From the NCBI GenBank assembly GCA_947184155.2, contig CAMXCT020006567.1, positions 1,025,001 through 1,089,000 of the forward strand: 64,000 nt of DNA, read 5' to 3'. Position 1 is the stretch's first letter. Each line of letters starts with the position of its first letter. The translations under genes were made by a program, and so were the position numbers. This stretch comes from Cladocopium goreaui (taxonomy: Eukaryota; Sar; Dinophyceae; Suessiales; Symbiodiniaceae). The notes beneath the pieces are model-generated. The model saw only the letters and a list, made by a program, of their open reading frames with translations. It was not told the origin of the DNA and ran no database searches. Shown in pieces: positions 1 to 10,500 of the stretch.

Positions 1-629
1 AACATCCATTTGCCAGCTATTTGGGGGTTCACTAGGTACCAGGGTTTTGACCCATCCCCATATGGATTATTAAGCATTCATAACCACTGATTGCGTCCCC
101 AGGAGACAGCCCAACCCCTTCACCCCTTCCCCATCTCAGCGAAAAAGGTCGAAGGCAAGGTGGCTGTGGCGGCTGCACCGGAGCGTCGCACTGAAGGCAC
201 ATCTGAAAATATGGCACCCCCCAATTTTGGTGGTTCATGTCATACATTTTCCCCACTAAGATGGCGATGTTCATGAAATTTCATGAATCCATGAGGAGAA
301 GCCATCTTGAGACATCTACAAAAAATGATTGGTGATGGAACAACTTCCAACTGTGGTAACAAGTAAGTTGAAACATCTTCCAACGCCATATATGTGCGTA
401 TATATGTATAATAAATAAATAAATAAACATAAATATACATAAATTGTTGATCACCTTTGTGAGGCTTCCAGCTCATAGTTTGTTTTCTGGCTTCTATATG
501 GTTTCACCAGGTGAGCTGCCAGAACCTCCAAAAAGGCCTGTGAGATCTGAAAGGCAAGGCCTTGGAGGAATCATCGACGAGATCTGTATGCCTAAGATGA
601 CATGGCTTTGGAAAATAGGGCCCCCAACT
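1..629. other. left-edge region, no gene supported
   Basis: Only short unrelated frames are open on either strand. A run of repeated AAAT/TATA steps lies near 400-440. I see no domain-like peptide, no convincing splice pair and no repeat family here. It is read as intergenic or intronic. Confidence 0.4.
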
Positions 630-733
630 TACCCTCTGGTAAACTAACATAACTATGGAAAATCACCATTTTTCATGGAAAAATCCACTATAAATGGTGA
701 TTTTCCATAGTTATGTTAAATTACCAGAGGGTA
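630..733. mobile_element. MITE-like inverted-repeat element, family 1
   Basis: The element starts TA-CCCTCTGGTAAACTAACA and ends in the reverse complement, CCAGAGGG-TA. The two arms are complementary over most of their length (CTATGGAAAATCACCATTT against AAATGGTGATTTTCCATAG), so it could fold into one long hairpin. It has no coding capacity. TA on both sides fits a Tc1/mariner-type target duplication (inference). This is one of the cleanest copies in the window. Confidence 0.85.
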
Positions 734-1320
734 AACATGTTTGAACATGACGAATTCTGCAGGTTTTTATAGGTTTTTGATGGTTTTTGGGATACCCCAT
801 TTTAAGAAGTCACTAAATTTGGTTGTTGGGCGTTGATGACAAGTTGCTGGAGGATGTTGGAGGTTTCACAGATTTTACTTTTCAACCCTGGGAAATTCCC
901 GCAATCAGGAGGGAGTTGGATGCTACAATAAGGAACTTCAATGATTTTGGTCTTCAGAGTGAACTTATAACATGTGAAATATGGGTTCTTTTCCATTTCA
1001 TTTGTTACAGTTTTTTCTTCTTTCTTTGTTCCTTTTCTTGTCTCTTTTATCCTGTTTTTTTTTAGATCTTCCTTCTTTCTGTTTTCTTCCTTCCTTCCCC
1101 TGTATTTCGCACAATACAACCCCGTAGAAATGTCACGTTTTACATGTTTTACCACCTTCCCCAACGCATCAGGATTTGGCCCGAACGCACGGACGGTGGC
1201 GAATGGTTGCCAGCAATTGGGCACACTGTTGTCCCATACAAATTAAAGCAGGAACCTCGGCTACTTGACCTCCATGCCAATGAGTAAATGATACATAACA
1301 CACAGCTAGAATGATAGGAC
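734..1320. other. spacer with one possible exon
   Basis: A + strand stretch at about 823-970 reads as a mixed-composition peptide (LGVDDKLLEDVGGFTDF...). It has no clear acceptor or donor and no family I recognise. It is followed by a T/C-rich tract at about 1000-1110. Coding status is undecided. Confidence 0.25.
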
Positions 1321-1423
1321 ATACCAGTGGTAATCTAACAGAACTATGGAACATCATCAATTTAAATGGTAATTCATCCACAAACGGGCACTTTTCCATA
1401 GCTATGTTAGATTATAAGAGGAT
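1321..1423. mobile_element. degenerate MITE-like element, family 1
   Basis: The left arm (GGTAATCTAACAGAACTATGG) and right arm (CCATAGCTATGTTAGATTA) match the family, but the outer CCCTCTGG/CCAGAGGG blocks have decayed. It is read as an old copy. Confidence 0.65.
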
Positions 1424-1559
1424 ACATGGATCTACCCTAGTTATACATTGGTTAAGCACTTATGAATTGGAATCCTTGCAGGCCCGTGAGCCCTCGAGCC
1501 GTCTCCCCACAGGCGCACTATCTAGAATCGTTGATGTCGCCCCGGCACCAAAGCAAGCT

Positions 1560-1664
1560 TACCCTCTGGTTATTTAACATAGCCATGGAAAATCACCATT
1601 TTAAATAGGTAAACCATCTATAAATGGGTCATTTTCCATGGCTATGTTAAATAACCAGAGGGTA
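1560..1664. mobile_element. MITE-like element, family 1 (GGTTATTTAACATAG subtype)
   Basis: It runs from TA-CCCTCTGGTTATTTAAC to GTTAAATAACCAGAGGG-TA with near-perfect outer arms. The GGTTATTTAAC start separates it from the GGTAAACTAAC copies, so at least two subtypes exist. Confidence 0.85.
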
Positions 1665-1915
1665 TAGTTCTTTTCCATGCTGTCGGCGATTTTGTTTTTT
1701 GGTGATGCACAGAGAATCCTCATTGTGCCAACTTCTGCCGAGCTTGCCGGGCAGTTTCACTACTGCTCCAGAGGATCCAAGGAAACCATTGTATTTCACC
1801 AGGTCAACAAATCCGGCCAGGCCAAGATGCCTTCCAATAGCTACAATGGCCGCAGCCTCAAGACTTGATTGGTCTCGCATGATTTATATCGCTAGCCACA
1901 TCGATCCGTTCCGAG

Positions 1916-3673
1916 GCACGCATCCGCCACTCCCAGCCCCTTGGAACCCAGTGCGCCACAGCAACTCAGCCCCAGCAGCAGCTCCAGCAGCTCCAGCTCC
2001 AGCCTCAGGGCCTAACACGCCCACGGCCACCAAGCCGCCCCCAGCTGCAATGCCGCCCCCAGCACCTGTGGCACCTGCAGCACCTGCAGCGCCTGCGGCG
2101 CCTGCGGTGCCGCGGCCGACCTCGGGGTCCCTGGGGGCGGCCGCACCCAGCACACCCACGGCGGCCACGCGGCTGGCACCAGCACCCTTTGCGGATCCAA
2201 ATGTGGTGAGGACAACTTGGAGTGTCAGGGTTGAGGATGCTCGGGGTCGGAGGTGAGGCCAGAAAATTTGATGTTGGCGGTTCCTATATTTACTAGTATT
2301 TACCCATCTTTCTGGGGAGTCTTTAAAGTCCTGAGACTGAGATCTCGTTTATTTTCATCTATTTCTTTCTATTTTCATTACTGAACTCGTGCCGCGTGAG
2401 AGAAGCGTTATTCATTATATTGATATTTATTGATTTATTCAGTTAATTAATGATTAATGTTTTTTTAATATTCTTTCTTGATCTTTTTGATTTGTGTTTG
2501 TTTGTTGTTTTTCCTCGTTGTTCTACTTCATTCGTTCTTTCTTGTGGTTCTATATATGTTTTTTTTCTTTTTCTTTCGTTCTGCCTTTCTCATCGTTCTT
2601 GTCTTTCTTATCTATATTCTCCGTCTTATTTTTCTTATTCTCTTTTTTTCTGTTCTTTCTTATTCTTATCTATTTCCTTCTTTCTTTCCTCTCCCTCCTT
2701 TGTCTTGATATTTCTGTTATTTCTTTTCTTGGTCTCTCGTGCTTTATTTATTTGCTTTCTTTTTTGATACACAATGTAGTAAAGGATAGAGCCCTCTGGA
2801 ACTTCTGACTTTGTAGATGTTTGATCTCTTTGGATGCTTTCTCCTTGTAACTTCGGAACTAGTTATAATATCTTAGAATGTAATCGACATTTCTGGGAAC
2901 TAAAGCGTATTAAGGAGCCACTTGCACTGCTCGTTGCACAGGAGTGATTTGGATACCATCGCTGCGCAGCATCCGCAGATGATGGGCGTGCTGAGGCGGA
3001 GATTCGCCTGGATCCCAGCGAAACACGGCATGTTTTCCTTGGGCGAATCTGATCTACCCCGAAGTGGCCATTTCTTTCAGAGTTTCACAAGGAAAGTAGT
3101 TATGAACCAGGGGTAAATCTTGGTAAATCATGGTAAATCTGAGTTACCTCCTGACTGAAGTCTACTGGGTAGAGAATGTAATGGTGCTGCAGATATCAGC
3201 ATGTTCATGTTGCAACATATGATGTGATGCTATGTGTTATTTTTCCTTGCTGGATTTATATCCTAGGGGTCGCAGAAATAATAGGACTTCAGCATACTTC
3301 AGCTAGTTTTACTCAATTACAACAGTTATCAATACTTTATTTGTGATGTGGACTGGGGGCAAAAGCTTCTGGTAATTCACAAAGCACAACTTGGTTTCTG
3401 GTTTAGCCCAGCTTCTCCAGGATGCCTTGGCTGCCTTGGCTGCCTTGGCTTTCATCCTTTTCCCCATTCAAACAGCAATTTTTATTGGGCGTCTCCGGTG
3501 CTTTTCACAGCATTTGCCTTTGCCTCAGGAGCAGACACAAAGGCTGAAAGAGCTTTGGGCCACTTGGTCGCGGATGGAGCCAGTAGCCAGGTGGTTTGCT
3601 GATCTGACTCCATGGGGTTTTGATCAGAGCCCAGCAGAGGGCTGTAGCGAAAGATTCCTGACGGCCGAAAAGG
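1916..3673 (+). CDS. gene L: partial multi-exon gene, unknown protein
   Basis: Three exons join in phase: 1916-2252, 2942-3095 and 3529-3673, each after AG|G, with GT donors (AG|GTGAGG, AAA|GTAGTT, GG|GTATGT). The first exon is GC-rich and encodes an Ala/Pro-rich linker. The second reads SDLDTIAAQHPQMMGVLRRR and the third EQTQRLKELWATWSRMEP, both mixed-composition sequence typical of real exons. A further exon at 6895-6953 (AIAFWSRNIATNLQQCLWK) fits the phase left open at 3673. If it belongs, the satellite block at 3.8-6.6 kb sits in a 3.2 kb intron. No start, stop or domain was found. The gene may continue into gene A, but I could not join the two in frame. Confidence 0.45.
2440..2790. repeat. 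T/C-rich low-complexity tract
   Basis: This is a long pyrimidine-rich run (TTCTTT, TTTCTT) on the + strand within the proposed intron between the first two gene L exons. The open frames across it (Phe/Leu/Ser-rich) are composition artefacts. Confidence 0.7.
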
Positions 3674-3810
3674 GTATGTCTGAGATTCTTCCACTACGTA
3701 AACCTGCAATATTGAATAAACCCATAAAAACTATAGACCCCAACCAACCATTCGGAACAGTTCCAATACCAAACTGTGGTTTCGATTGGGGCAATCTATA
3801 TTTCGGACTG

Positions 3811-3916
3811 GTGACTTAGGACTTAGGCCACCATAGTGACATAGGATTTTGTGCACCAAGTCCTAAGTCACTGGTGTTCTTACCAGGTGATTTGTGTGCA
3901 CCAAGTCCTAAGTCAC
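3811..3916. repeat. inverted repeat of the CAAGTCCTAAGTCA motif
   Basis: GTGACTTAGGACTT at 3811-3824 is perfectly complementary to AAGTCCTAAGTCAC at 3858-3871, and the second arm recurs at 3903-3916. The same 14-mer core occurs in every satellite block of the window. Confidence 0.8.
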
Positions 3917-3984
3917 TGGGGTTGTGATTGGATTCAAGCACTTTTTAGGGTAAAAAAAAATAAAAAATCTTCTCTTAATAAGTC

Positions 3985-4670
3985 ATCAGAATCTACATAC
4001 TTACATTACATTACAGTACAGTACATTACATCACTACAATACAGTAAAGTACAGTACATTACACTACACTACAGTACATTACATTACATTACAGCACATT
4101 ACAGTACATTATATTACATACATGCACAGGACTTGGTGCACAAAATCGTATGTCACTAGAGGGGCACAAGTCCTAAGTCATCAGAACCTACATACTTACA
4201 GAACATTACCGTACAGTACAGTACATTACACTACAGTACATTACATTACCTTACAGTAAAGTGCAGTACATTACATCACACTACAGTACATTACATTACA
4301 GTAAAGTGCAGTACATTACATTACACTACAGTGCATTACATTACATTACAGTACAGTACATTACACTACATACATGCATAGGACTTGGTGCACAAAATCG
4401 TATGTCACCAAAGGGGCACAAGTCCTAAGTCATCAGGACCTACATACTTACAGTACATTACAGTACAGTATATACAGTATATTACACTACAGTACATTAC
4501 ATTACATTACAGTAAAGTGCAGTACAGTACACTACAGTACATTACATTACAGTACATACATGCAAAGGACTTGGAAATCGTCTGTCACCAGAGGGGCACA
4601 AGTCCTAAGTAATCAGAACGTACATACATATATTGCATTAAATTAAAATACAGTACATTACATCCCAATA
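3985..4670. repeat. TTACA/GTACA pentamer-rich tandem array
   Basis: About 250 bp units consist of long runs of TTACA and GTACA pentamers, separated by a conserved ~78 bp block (at about 4123-4200, 4375-4451 and a decayed copy at 4560-4627). The block contains ACTTGGTGCACAAAATCGTA, CACAAGTCCTAAGTCATCAG and CCTACATACTTACA. The array is non-coding, and its spurious frames read Tyr/His/Ser-rich repeats. It directly precedes the 255 bp satellite. Confidence 0.85.
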
Positions 4671-4732
4671 CCTTTTTCAATATTTTCAATTTATTTACTT
4701 GCTTTAAAATACTATCTGTATATAAATCGAAG

Positions 4733-4890
4733 GAAAAATGGAAAATCACAGATTATTTTTGTGAAATATTTTTTTTGGAAGATGGGCACAAGTCCTAAGT
4801 CATCATTTTTTCAACGAATGGCTCGAGGACTTCGACCCAACGACGGGGTAGTGCAACGGGGACCACAATAGGGAAGCACAACGGGAAGTG
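4733..4890 (-). repeat. inverted partial copy of the 255 bp satellite
   Basis: This is the reverse complement of the satellite unit that follows (GGGCACAAGTCCTAAGTCAT, then GGCTCGAGGACTTCGACCCA, then AACGACGGGGTAGTGCAACG). It breaks off at about 4890 and faces the forward array, so the block begins with an inversion. Confidence 0.8.
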
Positions 4891-4955
4891 GGAACCCTCT
4901 GTGAAATGACCTCTCCGTCATCTCTATAAAATGCTTCGTAACGCATCTTGAAAAA

Positions 4956-6602
4956 TGATGACTTAGGACTTGCGCCAATCTTCAAAAAAAAAAATCACAA
5001 AAATCTGTGATTTTCCATTTTTCGCTCGATTTATATACAGACAGTATTTTAAAGCAATTAAATACATTGAAAAATATAAATATTTTTTTTGCACTTTTCA
5101 TTTTTCTCTGTTGTTTCCCGTTTTGTTTCCCCGTTGTGCTTCCCTATTGTATTCCCCGTTGCACTACCCCGTCGTTGGGTCGAAGTCCTCGAGCCAATCG
5201 TTGAAAAAATGATGACTTAGGACTTGTGCCCATCTTCAAAAAAAAAATACAAAAATCTGTGATTTCCCATTTTTTCCTTTGATTTATATACAGACAGTAT
5301 TTTAAAGCAATTAAATAAATTGAAAAATATAAATATATATTTTTCACTTTTCATTTTTCTCTGTTGTTTCCCGTTTTGTTTCCCCGTTGTGCTTCCCTAT
5401 TGTATTCCCCGTTGCACTACCCCGTCGTTGGGTCGAAGTCCTCGAGCCATTCGTTGAAAAAATAATGACTTAGGACTTGTGCCCATCTTCCAAAAAAAAT
5501 CACAAAAATCTGTGATTTTCCATTTTTTTCCTTTGATTGATATACAGACAGTATTTTAAAGCAATTAAATAAATTGAAAAATATAAATATGTTTTTTTCA
5601 CTTTTCATTTTTCTTTGTTGTTTCCCGTTTTGTTCCCCCGTTGTGCTTCCCTATTGTATTCCCCGTTGCACTACCCCGTCGTTGGGTCGAAGTCCTCGAG
5701 CCAATCGTTGAAAAAATGATGACTTAGGACTTGTGCCCATCTTCAAAAAAACATATTTCACACAAATCTGTGATTTTCCATTTTTCCCTTCGATTTATAT
5801 ACAGACAGTATTTTAAAGCAATTAAATAAATTGAAAAATATAAATATGTTTTTTTCACTTTTCATTTTTCTCTGTTGTTTCCCGTTTTGTTTCCCCGTTG
5901 TGCTTCCCTATTGTATTCCCCGTTGCGCTACCCCGTCGTTGGGTCGAAGTCCTCGAGCCATTCGTTGAAAAAATGATGACTTAGGACTTGTGCCCATCTT
6001 CGAAAAAAATATATTTCACAAAAATCTGTGATTTTCCATTTTTTCCTTTGATTGATATACAGACAGTATTTTAAAGTAATTAAATAAATTGAAAAATGTA
6101 AATATGTTTTTTTCACTTTTCATTTTTCTCTGTTGTTTCCCGTTTTGTTTCCCCGTTGTGCTTCCCTATTGTATTCCCCATTGCACTACCCCGTCGTTGG
6201 GTCGAAGTCCTCGAGCCAATCGTTGAAAAAATGATGACTTAGGATTTGTGCCCATCTTCAAAAAAAAAATCACAAAAATCTGTGATTTCGCATTTTTCCT
6301 TCGATTTATATACAGACAGTATTTTAAAGCAACTTAATAAATTGATAATTATAAATATGTTTTTTTCACTTTTCATTTTTCTCTGTTGTTTCCCGTTTTG
6401 TTTCCCCGTTGTGCTTCCCTATTGTAGTCCCTGTTGCACTACCCCGTCGTTGGGTCGAAGTCCTCGAGCCAATCGTTGAAAAAATGATGACTTAGGACTT
6501 GTGCCCATCTTCAAAAAAAAATCACAAAAATCTGTGATTTTCCATTTTTCCTTCGATTTATATACAGACAGTATTTCAAAGCAACTAAATAAATTGAAAA
6601 AT
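4956..6602 (+). repeat. 255 bp tandem satellite, block 1
   Basis: There are about 6.5 head-to-tail units of 253-258 bp, measured between successive GTCGTTGGGTCGAAGTCC sites at 5171, 5424, 5678, 5935, 6193 and 6446. Each unit has a T-rich start, a TTGTTTCCCGTTTTGTTTCC segment, the block GTCGAAGTCCTCGAGCCA and GATGACTTAGGACTTGTGCC. Copies differ by a few substitutions and A-run lengths. It ends abruptly at about 6602. No stable coding frame is present. Confidence 0.92.
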
Positions 6603-7524
6603 ACCTAGCGAAACCAAAACCTTACTTTTTGTAGGTCCCAGGGTGAAAACCGAGCTTTCGAGTGAAATGCATGCAAAACCTAGGTTTCCTGGAGAACCTC
6701 ACTTTTGGTAGTATATATAGCTATAACATATATATGTTGACCCATCTCAATCATATATTCTATCCTTTCATGATATTCAATGGTCGTTCTCATCATATAT
6801 GCCTTATATATATCATTTGAATTGCACGCTATATTTAATATGACCATCATCTACCATCACCTTCCCCTCTATCAACCGGTTGCTGCCCTTTTAGGCGCCA
6901 TCGCCTTCTGGTCCAGGAACATCGCGACGAATTTGCAGCAATGTCTCTGGAAAGTTTGAAGTATATCTTGATGGACTATATATATGGCTACATATATAAT
7001 GCTACATATATGAGATGCCCACAATGATATATAATGATAAGGTGGCCAAATGTAAATGAAACCATGGGGCAACCACAGAGCTACGCCAGCTATAGTGAGA
7101 CAAAGCTGAACGCGACCGCTTTGAAGGGTTGTGGTTTAAATGGCAATTCTCAAGTTATAGTTCTGGGTTCCCCCCACAACTCAACAACTATATACAAATT
7201 TAACATACACACCTCACCTCACCCGTTGCGGGGTGCCATGGCAAACGCAGCCCACTCAGATATGAGGCGTGGTCCTGCGCCGGGTGCTCTTCTCTCAAAA
7301 TCTGATATCCAACAATTTGAAGGGTCATAAAAATGAGATGATCAATGATGCGCAGAAACAAATGAAGTTGCAATGAACTTAATCAATTGGTTTTGGTTTA
7401 CTTGACCAAGTGGGATCAGCAAGGTCCATGAACATTTAAAAAGGAAACGCATGTGACATCATGACTCTATATATACGCAGCATTTTGCTCAAGGAGTTGT
7501 GCTGCACCTCTTGTGCGGGGGGTC
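6603..7524. other. spacer with one possible small exon
   Basis: Non-repetitive sequence rich in TATATA. An exon-like segment at 6895-6953 follows a pyrimidine-rich acceptor (CCCTTTTAG|G) and ends at AAA|GTTTGA. It encodes 19 residues in the phase expected by gene L. The frame at 7034-7330 shows no recognisable protein. Confidence 0.4.
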
Positions 7525-10500
7525 ATGGAGAAGGAGGCTGACAGAGCCAAGTTGGATGTGAGTGATCTAGGGGTCTTGCTTGAAGAAGAAGAAGCGATTA
7601 GAACTCATTTACGCGACTCTGAAAACGTTCTCTTTGCTGGAGAAACCAAGGAAAGTGTCAAGGTTGCTTGCACTGCACATATCAATGTGCTGCTACGTGT
7701 TGTTCTCACCAAAGTGGTGGAGACGGAGGGAATGCCCCAACCCCCTATCCACCCCCTTCGGGATCAGTTAGAGCTCCTGTACCACAAATGCGGCCGCGTC
7801 AGTGTTGATACTGACCAAATCATTCGCGACTCCTGGTACGTCAGAAAGTTCGTTGGATTGGTCAAAATGAAGACACGGAAAGAGAAAGTCAGCGAAGAAC
7901 CTAGTCTCGAGTTCAGGAATGCTTACAATTTATATCTCATTCGTCCTTTTGCATGCAAATGACAATATATCTTTTGATTCGCATTAGATGATGTTTTCAT
8001 GGCAATCTCACCGCAATCATCCCTATCTAGTTTTAGATTTGGCATTCCGCTCAGGAGAAAGACTTTCAGAAATTGTGTCTGATCCTCAACCCAGAACTGA
8101 AGGACCGGGGGTCTGTATCCAGGTTTGATTTGAGGATCAGGGCTCCGTTGTTAACCAATCAATATCGACAATTTACATACGACCTCATGATCATACAATG
8201 GGTCTTCGGAAGGATTGATGTTGTTCATCTTGATATGGTCTTTGATCAGGATCTATGTGATGAGATCAACAGGAACGTTGAGTTGAGACTTCAACGCAAG
8301 AAGGAACGTCAGGCGCACAAGTGACCCAGGATACATCCCAAGACATCCCAAAGTTTGGTTTCGCCTTTTCATGGCATGCATGCATGCAGCAACTTAAATA
8401 TATATGACCAACATTTGAATATTCAAAGATTGCCACCAACGTGTTTCTGCCTGAGTGTCAACATGTGTCCACTGATGGAAACATGACTTTCATCCCGCAC
8501 AGGCACGAAAGAAAGGACTGATTTCTACTGACGATGCTTATGATGATTCCAACAAAGGTTCTGAGTCTGAGAGTTCCCATGGCGAAGACAGTGATAGCTC
8601 TAGTGGGAGCAGTGATGTTGAAGGGGTAGATATTGATGCCGGCACCCATCCGGCTTCATCATCAGCCCTAGTCGGTGAGCCAGCTCAACCAGCCCGAGCC
8701 CCTGCCGCTGCTGCAGCCCCCGCCACTGCTGCAGCAGAACCGGCTCCTGGTGAACAGCCTGAAGAGGTAGCACTCCTGAGTGTTGGGCTCAGTGACTCGG
8801 GGGTCAGCTTAAGTTGACCCAACGCATGTTGAAACTTTTTTCAAAGACGCCAAAGCAATAACATGTGTTGTCATTTGATTTCATGGGTGTCTTCTGATCC
8901 CTGGTAAATATAGAACAGGGTTCCAATAACTGCGAATGAGTTTCTGTTCAAAACCATTTTCCTCAGGTCAGGTGCCAGCTGCAGACGCAGCCCAGCAAAA
9001 ACTATCCATGGACTTGGAAGAGGCCAAAAAACGTTTGGCCGAGTAGGGGACCAAGTCGTGTATAAGCCGTGTTGATATATATCTTGGCATTATATAAGTG
9101 CAACTTTATATTTTGTATATATAGGCCATTGGACAAACTCAGTGCATCAACCAAAGCAACACAAAATTATATACCTGGTCAGATCGATATTGCAACTTGT
9201 TTAAATATGATGTTATATATATATAGATATATATACGTAGAAATACTTGAATCAGATGATATATGCACGGTGTTCGTCTTCCGGCTGAGGCTCCGGGAAA
9301 AGAAGGCCAGGTTGAATCTGGCTGTGCAGAAGATGAAGTCTGAGCCCTTACACGAGCGGCCACGGGGACCAGCAGGCTTGAACATGGATCCATGACTGAA
9401 ACAAAAGCTATACCATTGATCTGCATGACCTATCCTTTCCCTTTCCGTTAATTACGATTGATTTATCGATCTCCCCTCTGTTGAACGAATGTGCATGAAT
9501 GCATGGATTTTTTAAAATATTTATATAGCGCATGATGGGACTCAATCCATGTGTCAGGCATTGCAGCTAATGCCACTCCTGGACCAGTGGCTCATGACAC
9601 CGCGGAGACTCAGCCGCTTGTGGACATCACTGCGGTGCCAGTTCCAACAGATTCTTTGCTTCCAACATCATCCCCAGACATCCCATCGTCCAAGATGCGG
9701 GCCAACTATCAAATGAAGAGATCCAAGCCCAATTCTCCTGATGACACGCGATTGTTTCCAGTAACTTCGGTTTTACTATTTACACATATTTACACCACAC
9801 ACACATATCCTGGACATGTTCGTGACAAGATGTTACAAATCAAAGTTTAACCATTTCTTTTTCCATATATACCACGTACATGCATGGTGTTAGTCCATAT
9901 GTCCATGTGATGACAATATGACCATTATATGTATCCAAACTTCAACGGCCACCGTCACTCAGGCACCGCCCAAGACTGACACGGACAATGTGGCCAAGCC
10001 GGATTCTGCAGCAGGGGATGGAGGTAAACGTCCGTATGTCACCAGGGATGACCAGCTACGTATGAAGGCAGTAACCAAGGCCAAACGTGGAAAGGCAAAA
10101 GGAAAGGGAAAGGGAAAGGATGGTAAGAAATGCAAGAAGAGAGGTGGAAATTCCCGGAAGGCGAAAAAAACCCATAGCCGCAGGTTGAATACCCTTCGTG
10201 CCCTCAGCCCCAGCCCCAAAAAGAGAAAGGCGAGACTGGCTATAAATGATGCTGAACATGATGCAGGAGCAGAAGCAGAAGCGACAGCAGCAACGGGTCC
10301 AACAGGATCTTCATGTGACAACAAGATCAAAACGCGCAAGACTAGAAAGGCAAAGGTTGCACATGAGACGCCAGAGCATGTCGAATCACAACCAGCCAAA
10401 ATTCCAAAGGCAAAAGCAGCGGCCAAGACACGAGCATCACCGAAAGCAAAGTCACGGGCAAGCAAGAAAGCAGACCCAAAGGTTTCTGCCAAGGCAAAGG

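Noticed and set aside
2450..2810. Phe/Leu-rich small membrane proteins
   Set aside because: Three overlapping frames in a pyrimidine-rich tract, explained by T/C composition inside a presumed intron.
3940..3955. Telomere-like TTTTTAGGG
   Set aside because: A single copy only.
5144..6116. Repeated ~65-codon antisense proteins (HFSIYLIALKYCLYINQ)
   Set aside because: They are the same satellite unit translated repeatedly, are interrupted in other copies and have no start context.
4956..6602. CRISPR array, because of regularly spaced direct repeats
   Set aside because: Units are contiguous 253-258 bp tandem copies with no variable spacers, in a eukaryotic spliced-gene context.
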